The notes under the pieces are model-generated. The model searched no databases. It saw only the letters and a program-made list of their open reading frames with translations, and was not told the DNA's origin. A DNA stretch of 64,000 bases from Bacteroidales bacterium (lineage in GTDB: Bacteria > Bacteroidota > Bacteroidia > Bacteroidales > M50B96). The DNA lies in assembly GCA_018401015.1 (NCBI GenBank), contig JAGYLP010000006.1:62001-126000 (forward strand), given 5' to 3'. The first letter of the stretch is position 1. Every line of letters starts with the position of its first letter. The position numbers and the translations under genes were made by a program. Shown here piece by piece: positions 57,159 through 64,000 of the stretch.

Positions 57159-58196
57159 ATGCCCGAAATCCTCTACGGAAAAACCCTCGACGAATTAAAA
57201 GAATGGGTAAAAGAATTAGGTATGCCGGGGTTTACAGCCGGGCAAATTGCCGATTGGCTGTATAAGAAAGACATTCATAGCATCGACGAAATGTCGAATC
57301 TTTCGAAAAAAAACCGAGAACTTCTGGCATCGAAAGCAACCTTCGGGCTGATTCCCTACACGACGGTTCAGGAATCGACCGACGGAACTAAAAAATACCT
57401 CTTCCCGGCAGGAAATCATAAGTTCATCGAAGCGGCCATGATTCCCGATAAAGATCGAAAAACACTCTGTGTCAGCACACAAGTTGGCTGCAAAATGGGT
57501 TGTTTGTTTTGCATGACCGGCAAGCAAGGTTTTCAGGGGAATTTATCGGCCGGCGAAATTTTGAATCAAATGCGCAGCATTCCGGAAGGACCGGAAATCA
57601 GCAATATCGTGTACATGGGAATGGGTGAACCCCTCGATAACCTCGAAGCGGTAATGAAAAGTTTGGAAATTCTCACAGCCGATTGGGGCTATGGATGGAG
57701 TCCAAAACGCATTACGGTTTCTACCATTGGAATTGTGCCAGCGATGAAACAATTTTTAGAGAGAAGCGATGCTCACCTGGCTGTTTCGCTCCATTCTCCC
57801 TTCGACGAGGAAAGAAAAAAACTCATGCCCGTGCAACAAGTTTATCCGCTCAAGGAAGTGCTTAGCGAAATTCGTTCCTGGGATTTCGGTCGTCAGCGAA
57901 GGGTTTCTTTTGAATACATTGTTTTCAGCGGACTGAACGACACCCCGGCACATGTAAAGGAACTCGCCCGAATACTCGACGGTATTCGTTGCCGCATTAA
58001 TTTAATTCGATTCCATGCTATTCCCGATACTCCCTTGCCATCGAGCAACGACCAATCGGTTTTAACCATGAAAGAAGCATTGAACAAAAAAAATATCCTC
58101 ACCACGATTCGTAAATCGCGCGGCGAGGATATTTATGCTGCTTGCGGACTGTTATCGACCAAAGAACTGGTAAAACGCGAAAACAGCGATTTCTAG
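57159..58196 (+). CDS. rlmN: Dual-specificity rRNA/tRNA adenine C2-methyltransferase RlmN
   Basis: A 345-residue radical-SAM enzyme methylating A2503 of 23S rRNA and A37 of some tRNAs. Radical-SAM CKMGCLFC follows LCVSTQVG; the catalytic cysteines lie in KTLCVSTQ and in YAACGLLSTK near the C-terminus. GEPLDNLEAV and NDTPAHVKEL are other family landmarks. Complete. Its stop directly abuts the convergent efp stop. Confidence 0.95.
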   Translation: MPEILYGKTLDELKEWVKELGMPGFTAGQIADWLYKKDIHSIDEMSNLSKKNRELLASKATFGLIPYTTVQESTDGTKKYLFPAGNHKFIEAAMIPDKDRKTLCVSTQVGCKMGCLFCMTGKQGFQGNLSAGEILNQMRSIPEGPEISNIVYMGMGEPLDNLEAVMKSLEILTADWGYGWSPKRITVSTIGIVPAMKQFLERSDAHLAVSLHSPFDEERKKLMPVQQVYPLKEVLSEIRSWDFGRQRRVSFEYIVFSGLNDTPAHVKELARILDGIRCRINLIRFHAIPDTPLPSSNDQSVLTMKEALNKKNILTTIRKSRGEDIYAACGLLSTKELVKRENSDF

Positions 58197-58766
58197 TTAA
58201 TCTTTAATTCGTTCCACGTAATCGCCGGTACGAGTATCTACCTTGATTTTCTCGCCGGTATCGCAAAATAAAGGAACCATTACGGTTGCTCCGGTATCGG
58301 TCGTAGCCGGTTTCAAAGCATTCGACGAAGCGGTATCTCCTTTTAACCCCGGTTCTGTGTAAGTTATTTCCATGGCAATAAAAGGAGGTAAATCGACCAC
58401 CAAAGGCATCTCTTTTTCAGCATGAAACAGAATTTCGACTTCCATTCCATCGCGCACGAATTCGGGTTTCTCAATTAAATGCTCTTCGACGGTAATCTGC
58501 TCAAAAGTCTCCATGTGCATCATGTTATATCCCATTTCGTCCTTGTATAAGAATTGATACGGACGACGCTCTACCCGAACCGGATTGATTTTTACCCCCG
58601 AGTTAAAGGTGTTTTCAATTACTTTTCCGGTAGTTATATTCTTTAATTTGGTGCGAACAAATGCAGCTCCTTTTCCCGGTTTTACATGTTGAAACTGAAC
58701 AACGGTGTACAAGTCGTTGTTGAAATCGATGCACAATCCGTTCTTAATATCAGCAGTGGTTGCCAT
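58197..58766 (-). CDS. efp: Elongation factor P
   Basis: A 189-residue factor that rescues ribosomes stalled at polyprolines. The KOW-like domain includes HVKPGKGAAFVRTK; the tip residue in PGKG is Lys32, so it is the lysine type. The OB domains and the C-terminal KVDTRTGDYVERI are normal. Single-gene transcript. Confidence 0.95.
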   Translation of the reverse strand: MATTADIKNGLCIDFNNDLYTVVQFQHVKPGKGAAFVRTKLKNITTGKVIENTFNSGVKINPVRVERRPYQFLYKDEMGYNMMHMETFEQITVEEHLIEKPEFVRDGMEVEILFHAEKEMPLVVDLPPFIAMEITYTEPGLKGDTASSNALKPATTDTGATVMVPLFCDTGEKIKVDTRTGDYVERIKD

Positions 58767-58791
58767 AGTTTTTTTTATTAAAATTGAAGCG

Positions 58792-58799
58792 CAAAAATA
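58792..58799 (-). promoter_or_regulatory. -7 box for efp
   Basis: Reverse-strand TATTTTTG, exact match, 25 bases before ATG 58766. Confidence 0.6.
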
Positions 58800-58925
58800 T
58801 ACAAATGAGGACTTTCAGTGAAACAATTCAGGTAAAAAGTTAGCATAAAAATTCCCGGTCAATCGAAATCTCCTCCATGCAGTTGAACAAGAGCCGATTT
58901 TGCTCATCGAATTAAAACAAGCATT

Positions 58926-59690
58926 ATGAACCAAGCATATCGTACTATCGCCCGCTATTTCTTCCTGTTCCTACTAGCGGGAACAAGCTTTACCTTTCAG
59001 AGCAAGGCTCAATCGGCCCCCGACTTTAGTTTAACCGATGTAAATGGCACTACACATCATTTATACACCGAATTAGAAGCTGGTAAAACAGTTGTGTTGG
59101 ACTTTTTTGGCTTAACCTGTGGTAGCTGCCAAACCGATATTGGCTATCTGGAAAACATCTGGCTTTCGCACGAAGGAGCAGTAAGCATTTGGGCCCTCGA
59201 ATCGCTGGGTTTTACTCCCGAAGAAACCGAACAATTCGTTAGTGAATACGGTGGAAGTTATCCTCGGTTTGCTCTTGAGGGCGATAACACCTTATTGGAT
59301 TTGTATCAAGTTACCTTCATTCCCCGGTACTTTGTAATTTGTCCGAATGGTAGTATAAAACCCAGCATTGTTGAAAATATTGAAAATCATGTTGAAGCTT
59401 GTTCCAGCCTGCTCAGTCAAAGTGAATTGATCGAACCCGAAGAAGAAAATTTTTACTGGCAAGTGAATCAGCAGGAATTGCGCGTCCATTTTCGGGAGCC
59501 ACAGCAAGGTCCTTCCCATCTCTATCTTTACAATTCCCTCGGGAAGATTGTTTCCTCGGAAGAAACCATCCCTTCCAACTCATTCGAAACCATAAACTTA
59601 CCGCTTAATAACTTACCTTCTGGTGTGTACTTTTTACAGTACCTTAGCCCGAAACACGGCTCATCGGGCCAAAGCATTTTTCTTCCCTAA
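58926..59690 (+). CDS. Secreted thioredoxin-fold protein with T9SS sorting domain
   Basis: A 254-residue protein. Signal peptide about 1-29 (KAQ). Residues 30-165 are an AhpC/TlpA-like thioredoxin fold with CGSC in GLTCGSCQTDIG and the cis-proline IPRYFVI. Residues about 180-254 (LRVHFREP, HLYLYNSLGK, LPSGVYFLQYL) form a T9SS-type sorting domain. It may be a surface redox or thiol-exchange protein; partner unknown. Confidence 0.8.
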   Translation: MNQAYRTIARYFFLFLLAGTSFTFQSKAQSAPDFSLTDVNGTTHHLYTELEAGKTVVLDFFGLTCGSCQTDIGYLENIWLSHEGAVSIWALESLGFTPEETEQFVSEYGGSYPRFALEGDNTLLDLYQVTFIPRYFVICPNGSIKPSIVENIENHVEACSSLLSQSELIEPEEENFYWQVNQQELRVHFREPQQGPSHLYLYNSLGKIVSSEETIPSNSFETINLPLNNLPSGVYFLQYLSPKHGSSGQSIFLP

Positions 59691-59741
59691 AACATGGCAT
59701 AAAGCATGAGCGAAAGCAAGCTTTCCGAATAGTTTATTTCC

Positions 59742-59749
59742 TACATTTG
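59742..59749 (+). promoter_or_regulatory. -7 box for gcvH
   Basis: TACATTTG, exact match, 36 bases before ATG 59786. Confidence 0.6.
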
Positions 59750-59785
59750 CTCGCACAATCATATTAACTTTCAAAACTATTTGTC

Positions 59786-60163
59786 ATGAATGTACCTGAG
59801 AATTTGCTTTACACTTCCGATCACGAATGGGTACGTGTAGAGGGAAATGAAGCTTATGTAGGAATTACCGATTACGCACAACAACAATTAGGCGATATCG
59901 TCTTCATCGAAATTGAAACCGAAGGCGAAGATTTAGGAAAAGGCGATGTATTTGGAACCATCGAAGCAGTTAAAACAGTATCCGACATGTTTATGCCGGT
60001 TAGTGGTACGGTGCTGGAAGTGAATCCAGAACTCGAAAGCAATCCGGAACTGGTAAATACCAACCCCTATGACCAAGGATGGATGATTAAAATATCGATT
60101 GCCAATTCCGACGACTTAAACGATTTGCTCAAGCCAGCTACTTACAAAGATTCTATCCAGTAA
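59786..60163 (+). CDS. gcvH: Glycine cleavage system H protein
   Basis: A 125-residue lipoyl carrier of the glycine cleavage system. The lipoyl-lysine is in [33 protein letters not shown] is the family start. gcvT and gcvP are absent from the window. Its lipoylation would depend on lipA and lipB at 34-36 kb. Confidence 0.95.
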   Translation: MNVPENLLYTSDHEWVRVEGNEAYVGITDYAQQQLGDIVFIEIETEGEDLGKGDVFGTIEAVKTVSDMFMPVSGTVLEVNPELESNPELVNTNPYDQGWMIKISIANSDDLNDLLKPATYKDSIQ

Positions 60164-60233
60164 GCAAAATCCAAGCATTTAAATAGCTTATCTCCATCAG
60201 GTTAAAAAAGAGATAAGTGCTTAATTATACTTT

Positions 60234-60287
60234 CCTGTAAGCCTATTTCCTCTGCTTGCCTTCGCAAAAGAGAGAAAGGCTTACAGG
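60234..60287. terminator. Long hairpin downstream of gcvH
   Basis: CCTGTAAGCCT (60234-60244) pairs perfectly with AGGCTTACAGG (60277-60287), and inner bases TTTCCTCT/AGAGAGAAA extend the stem. Only a short, mixed T-rich tail follows, so it could be a terminator, an RNA-protecting structure or a regulatory leader. Confidence 0.55.
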
Positions 60288-60474
60288 TGTATTTTATATC
60301 GTCCTCATTCAATCATTTGCCTACTTCTTTACCCCTTTCTTTTTAGAGCCATAAAACTATTTTATCTTACTCCCTTGGGCCCCACCAATAATGATTTGAA
60401 TATCAGGCAGTATTCGCATATTAAAAAAAATAAAAGCTTCCTCTTCTTTACCTTCCTCTTTTAGTTTAAAGTTT
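60288..60474. other. Gap upstream of the ATP synthase promoter
   Basis: Part of a 350-base stretch between gcvH and atpB. No reading frame or RNA family was recognised; it is T-rich. Confidence 0.35.
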
Positions 60475-60482
60475 TATTTTTG
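60475..60482 (+). promoter_or_regulatory. -7 box for the ATP synthase operon
   Basis: TATTTTTG, exact match, 33 bases before the atpB ATG at 60516. Confidence 0.6.
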
Positions 60483-60515
60483 CACCACTAAAAATCTTTA
60501 TAAACAAATATTTAG

Positions 60516-61583
60516 ATGATAGCTACAGCTATAAAAGCAGTGAAGCAAACCTTTCTCATTGTGTCGCTCATCCTCCTCTCCTGGAGTCAATCCATGGCTG
60601 CCGGTGGTCATTCCGACGAAGGGTTTCAACCCGGAGCCTTTATTATGGATCACATTGCCGATTCCTACGAATGGCATATTACGACCATTGGCGAGAAGCA
60701 CGTATCCATCCCCTTGCCGGTAATTCTTTACTCCGAAGAAAAAGGGTTCGATGTATTCCTGTCGTCTAAATTTCATCACGGTCACGACGCTTATAATGGT
60801 TATGAAATTGCTCACGAAGGGGACTTGAAGGGAAAGATTGTGTATCAAAATGAAGTGGGCGAATGGGTTCGGCCCTGGGATATTTCTATTACCAAAAACG
60901 TTACTGCTCTTTTTATTAGCATGCTCATTCTGCTGTGGGTATTCATTAGCGTAGCGAATGCTTACAAACGTCGTCCGGGGCAAGCTCCCACCGGTCTTCA
61001 AAACATGCTCGAACCGCTCATTCTGTTTATTCGCGACGATGTAGCGAAATCGTCGATCGGCGAGAAGAAATACGAGCGCTTCATGCCTTATTTATTAACG
61101 ATTTTCTTTGTCATTTTCCTGAATAACCTGATGGGGCTCATTCCCTTTTTCCCCGGGGGAGCCAACGTAACGGGCAACATTGCCGTTACCTTGATTTTTG
61201 CTCTTATCACCTTTGTAATCACCTCTTTAAATGGCAATCGGAACTACTGGGGGCACATTTTCTGGCCACCCGTTCCGCATGCATTAAAGCCCTTGATGAT
61301 ACCCATCGAGATTATTGGAGTATTTATTAAGCCTTTTGTGCTGATGGTGCGGCTTTTTGCCAACATTACGGCCGGGCATATTATCATGCTGGGTTTTTTC
61401 AGTCTCATTTTCATTTTTGGCGCTATGAGTCCGGCTGCAGGTTACGGTGTATCGGTCGTTACGATCTTGTTTACCGTTTTCATGTCCTTCCTTGAACTCT
61501 TAGTGGCCTTTATCCAAGCGTATGTGTTCACTTTCCTTTCTGCCTTGTACATTGGTATGGCCGTAGAGGAAGCGCATCATTAA
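60516..61583 (+). CDS. atpB: ATP synthase F0 subunit a
   Basis: A 355-residue membrane stator subunit with the proton half-channels. Residues 1-28 look like a signal sequence, then a soluble extension typical of Bacteroidota AtpB, then the membrane region with LLTIFFVIFLNNLMGLIPFF and the essential arginine in LMVRLFANITAGH, ending in FLSALYIGMAVEEAHH. First gene of atpB-E-F-H-A. Confidence 0.93.
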   Translation: MIATAIKAVKQTFLIVSLILLSWSQSMAAGGHSDEGFQPGAFIMDHIADSYEWHITTIGEKHVSIPLPVILYSEEKGFDVFLSSKFHHGHDAYNGYEIAHEGDLKGKIVYQNEVGEWVRPWDISITKNVTALFISMLILLWVFISVANAYKRRPGQAPTGLQNMLEPLILFIRDDVAKSSIGEKKYERFMPYLLTIFFVIFLNNLMGLIPFFPGGANVTGNIAVTLIFALITFVITSLNGNRNYWGHIFWPPVPHALKPLMIPIEIIGVFIKPFVLMVRLFANITAGHIIMLGFFSLIFIFGAMSPAAGYGVSVVTILFTVFMSFLELLVAFIQAYVFTFLSALYIGMAVEEAHH

Positions 61584-61619
61584 ACGATACTTTTTTTATT
61601 TCACTAATACATTAAAACC

Positions 61620-61874
61620 ATGATGTTATCATTATTGACCATTTTGTTGGAAGTAGTAGGAGTAGCCAAAATGGGTGCCGGTATCGGTGCCGGTGTTGGA
61701 GCGATTGGAGCCGGTTTAGGTATCGGTAAAATCGGTTCTAGCGCTATGGAAGCTATTGCTCGTCAACCCGAAGCGGTAGGCGACATTCGCGCTAACATGA
61801 TTTTAGCTGCTGCATTAGTGGAAGGTGCTGCCTTCTTCGCTATTGTAACCTGTTTCTTGATTCTTGTTATGTAA
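61620..61874 (+). CDS. atpE: ATP synthase F0 subunit c
   Basis: An 84-residue two-helix proteolipid that forms the rotor ring. The ion-binding carboxylate is E68 in ALVEGAAFF; the neighbouring Ser/Thr and the first-helix Gln of sodium-type rings are missing, which favours protons. Followed by a hairpin before atpF. Confidence 0.93.
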   Translation: MMLSLLTILLEVVGVAKMGAGIGAGVGAIGAGLGIGKIGSSAMEAIARQPEAVGDIRANMILAAALVEGAAFFAIVTCFLILVM

Positions 61875-61883
61875 GAATCGTTC

Positions 61884-61920
61884 AAAAGTAGTTTCTGCGA
61901 TTGGCAGAAACTACTTTTTC
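61884..61920 (+). terminator. Hairpin with T run between atpE and atpF
   Basis: A perfect 15-bp stem (61884-61898 against 61904-61918, core AGTAGTTTCTGC/GCAGAAACTACT) with a 5-base loop is followed by a T-rich stretch. It looks like an intrinsic terminator but lies inside the operon, so partial termination or mRNA stabilisation is likely. Confidence 0.75.
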
Positions 61921-61947
61921 TTTTTTAACCTAAAACATTAAAATACA

Positions 61948-62436
61948 ATGATAAATCCGGATTTTGGTTTACTTTTTTGGACCTTAGTTTCCTTCTCGAT
62001 TGTGGTTTTTATCCTGGGTAAATTTGCCTGGAAACCCATTATGAAATCCTTGAAGGATCGTGAATATGAGATCGAAAACGCCATTCAATCGGCTAAGCAA
62101 GCTAAAGTAGAAATGGAACAGCTTCAAGCCAGTAACGAAAAAATTCTCCTCGAAGCAAAAAGCGAACGGGAACAACTCATGAAAGAAGCGCGCGAAGTAA
62201 AAGAAACCATCATTAAGGATGCGAAATCGCAAGCTGCTGTCGAAGCCGATAAAATGTTGAAAACTGCTAAAGAAAGCATCGAAACCGAAAAAGCTGCTGC
62301 TATTAGTGATATTAAAAAGCAAGTAACCGAATTATCGATCCTGATTGCTGAAAAAATATTAGTGAAAGAATTAGGCAATCAAGAGGATCAAAAGAAATAC
62401 ATCGACAGTTTGTTGAAAGATATTAATGCTAACTAA
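61948..62436 (+). CDS. atpF: ATP synthase F0 subunit b
   Basis: A 162-residue peripheral-stalk subunit with one N-terminal membrane helix (FGLLFWTLVSFSIVVFILGK) and a long charged coiled coil that meets the delta subunit. Complete. Confidence 0.93.
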   Translation: MINPDFGLLFWTLVSFSIVVFILGKFAWKPIMKSLKDREYEIENAIQSAKQAKVEMEQLQASNEKILLEAKSEREQLMKEAREVKETIIKDAKSQAAVEADKMLKTAKESIETEKAAAISDIKKQVTELSILIAEKILVKELGNQEDQKKYIDSLLKDINAN

Positions 62437-62462
62437 CCAAACGCCGGGAAAAACGATTACTC

Positions 62463-63002
62463 ATGAATCATAGCAAAATAGCGGTACGATATGCCAAGGC
62501 GCTACTGGAGTTTGCAAGCGAACAAAAGCAAATAGAATCAGTCGCCCGCGATGTACATTTCCTACAATCCTTTCTGATTGAATCCCCCGAATTGCAATGG
62601 ATAATCAATAGTCCTATTGTTCGTCCAAGCGAAAAAGCAAACATCTTTACCAAACTGTTCCAAACCTCGGTACAAGCGGAAACACTTACATTCCTTTTGC
62701 TCGTAATCAAAAACGGACGCGAAACCTCTATCCCGGATATGCTTCGCGACTTCCTGAGCATTATGCGAAAAAGAGCCGGAATTCAATTTGCCCACTTTAG
62801 CAGTCCGGTTGCTATTTCAGCTAAAACCCTGGAAGAAGTAAAAGCTTTTACCGAAAGCTATTTCAAAACAAAAGTGGAATTAAGTGCATCGGTAAAAACC
62901 GAATTATTAGGCGGTTTTACCTTGCAAGTAGAAGATCAACTTCTCGATGCATCGATCCGAACCAAATTGAAAACCATTCAGCAATCTTTGCTCAAAGCTT
63001 AG
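62463..63002 (+). CDS. atpH: ATP synthase F1 subunit delta
   Basis: A 179-residue subunit joining F1 to the stalk. KIAVRYAKALLEFA at the start and ETLTFLLLVIKNGRE and LLGGFTLQVEDQLLDASIRTKL near the end are family features. It lies 26 bases after atpF. Confidence 0.92.
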   Translation: MNHSKIAVRYAKALLEFASEQKQIESVARDVHFLQSFLIESPELQWIINSPIVRPSEKANIFTKLFQTSVQAETLTFLLLVIKNGRETSIPDMLRDFLSIMRKRAGIQFAHFSSPVAISAKTLEEVKAFTESYFKTKVELSASVKTELLGGFTLQVEDQLLDASIRTKLKTIQQSLLKA

Positions 63003-63073
63003 TTCGACCAGCAATCGACTTAAATAAAACAGCTACAAGAAAATCTGTATCGAAAACAAATTAAAACATAAAT

Positions 63074-64000
63074 ATGGCTACGATTAAACCGTCAGAAGTT
63101 TCTGAAATTTTAAAACAACAATTACAAGGCATCAAAACCCAATCGGAACTCGAGGAAGTAGGTACCGTGTTGCAAGTTGGCGATGGAATTGCCCGGGTGT
63201 ATGGTTTATTAAATGTGCAGTCGAACGAACTGGTCGAATTCGAAAACGGTGTTCCCGGTATTGTATTAAACCTCGAAGAAGACAACGTTGGGGTGGTACT
63301 GATGGGTAAATCCGACGGTATTAAAGAAGGCTACCTGGTTAAAAGAACTCGCCGAATCGCTTCCATCCATGTTGGAGAAGGATTATTAGGTCGGGTTGTA
63401 AATACGATTGGTGAACCAATCGACGGACGTGGCCCAATTACCGGCGAGCGCTACGAAATGCCACTTGAGCGAAAAGCTCCCGGCGTAATCTATCGCCAGC
63501 CGGTTAACGAACCACTCCAAACCGGTATCAAGGCAATCGACTCCATGATTCCAATCGGACGGGGTCAGCGCGAATTAATCATTGGCGACCGCCAAACCGG
63601 TAAAACCGCTATCGCCATCGACACCATTATCAACCAAAAAGAATTTTACGAAAAAGGCGAACCGGTTTACTGTATCTACGTAGCCATTGGGCAGAAAGGT
63701 TCTACCGTTGCCAATATTGCTAAAACCTTGGAAGACAACGGTGCCATGCCTTACACCTGTATTGTGGCAGCATCCGCTTCCGAGCCGGCTGCACTCCAAT
63801 TCTACGCTCCTTATGCCGGTGCTGCTATCGGAGAATTCTTCCGCGATACGGGTCGCGCCGCTCTCATCATTTACGACGATTTATCGAAACAAGCAGTTTC
63901 CTACCGCGAAGTATCTCTTTTGCTGCGTCGTCCGCCGGGACGCGAAGCATACCCTGGCGACGTTTTCTACTTACATAGCCGCTTACTCGAACGGGCTGCC
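63074..64000 (+). CDS. atpA: ATP synthase F1 subunit alpha, 3' end outside window
   Basis: 309 codons visible to the right edge with no stop. Reading shows the family start ([13 protein letters not shown]), [24 protein letters not shown], Walker [10 protein letters not shown] and the alpha-subunit stretch [12 protein letters not shown]. About 200 residues are missing. The gene is 72 bases after atpH. Confidence 0.95.
   Translation, partial: MATIKPSEVSEILKQQLQGIKTQSELEEVGTVLQVGDGIARVYGLLNVQSNELVEFENGVPGIVLNLEEDNVGVVLMGKSDGIKEGYLVKRTRRIASIHVGEGLLGRVVNTIGEPIDGRGPITGERYEMPLERKAPGVIYRQPVNEPLQTGIKAIDSMIPIGRGQRELIIGDRQTGKTAIAIDTIINQKEFYEKGEPVYCIYVAIGQKGSTVANIAKTLEDNGAMPYTCIVAASASEPAALQFYAPYAGAAIGEFFRDTGRAALIIYDDLSKQAVSYREVSLLLRRPPGREAYPGDVFYLHSRLLERAA

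Noticed and set aside
1-64000. CRISPR arrays, prophage, insertion sequences and rRNA genes
   Set aside because: No regularly spaced direct repeats, transposase, integrase, phage structural genes or rRNA sequence were seen.

Overview
The window is a chromosomal segment of a member of the Bacteroidota, most likely an anaerobic or facultatively anaerobic one near the Bacteroidales/Marinilabiliales. Four things point there. The type IX secretion and gliding genes sprA and gldA are present, along with several secreted proteins ending in a T9SS sorting domain. Many promoters carry the Bacteroidota TAnnTTTG -7 box with almost no Shine-Dalgarno use. Lineage-typical families occur (DUF4837 lipoprotein, S46 dipeptidyl-peptidase, Mpl). 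A hydF gene implies an [FeFe] hydrogenase. The genus cannot be named from sequence alone. There is no rRNA operon, CRISPR array, prophage or insertion sequence, and only one tRNA (Leu, anticodon TAG).

Layout. 0-2 kb: 3' end of purL and its terminator. 2.4-3.8 kb: an MqsR-type toxin with a helix-turn-helix plus Panacea-type antitoxin. 4-9.5 kb: a DEAD-box helicase, a secreted CotH-kinase protein, and a reverse-strand gmk-nadD-rnhA operon. 9.6-16.4 kb: an SNF2-type helicase with two SWIM fingers, nadB, a Crp/Fnr regulator, a GroES-like protein and a small T9SS cargo. 16.5-29.3 kb: malic enzyme, ruvA, the very large sprA, then a U32 'peptidase'/RNA-hydroxylase gene followed tightly by a mini-ferredoxin and a small membrane protein. 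29.3-36.6 kb: deoC and an M14 peptidase on the reverse strand, then dpp7-lipA-lipB-trmH. 36.6-41.6 kb: mpl-recX, a broken metallo-beta-lactamase-fold gene, and ribE-gldA with a MORN-repeat lipoprotein. 41.6-48 kb: tRNA-Leu, trigger factor, a DUF4837 lipoprotein pair, kbl and hydF. 48-53.2 kb: a giant secreted lamin-tail-domain array interrupted by a dense cluster of small indels. 53.3-64 kb: a repeat-rich gap, an atypical Nramp transporter, ribF-ferredoxin reductase-rlmN, efp, a secreted thioredoxin-like protein, gcvH, and the start of the ATP synthase operon (atpB-E-F-H-A, running off the right edge).

How it fits together. Most genes are housekeeping: purine, NAD, flavin and lipoate synthesis, translation, DNA repair and ATP synthase. 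The secretion theme is strong: SprA is the T9SS outer-membrane translocon, GldA belongs to the gliding-associated ABC transporter, and at least four T9SS cargo proteins lie nearby. Lipoate synthesis (lipA, lipB), the lipoyl carrier GcvH and Kbl all touch glycine metabolism. Two redox pairings may be functional: a mini-ferredoxin coupled to a U32 enzyme, and a flavin reductase between ribF and the radical-SAM enzyme RlmN.

The less explained material is: a small carbohydrate-binding-like/lamin-tail array with exact 537-bp repeats; a shared 'WGDD' module preceding the sorting domain in two cargo proteins; an Nramp homologue lacking the metal-binding DPGN motif; a terminator-like hairpin between atpE and atpF; and two places (39.2-39.7 kb and 50.3-50.6 kb) where frameshifts cluster, either real gene decay or local assembly error.
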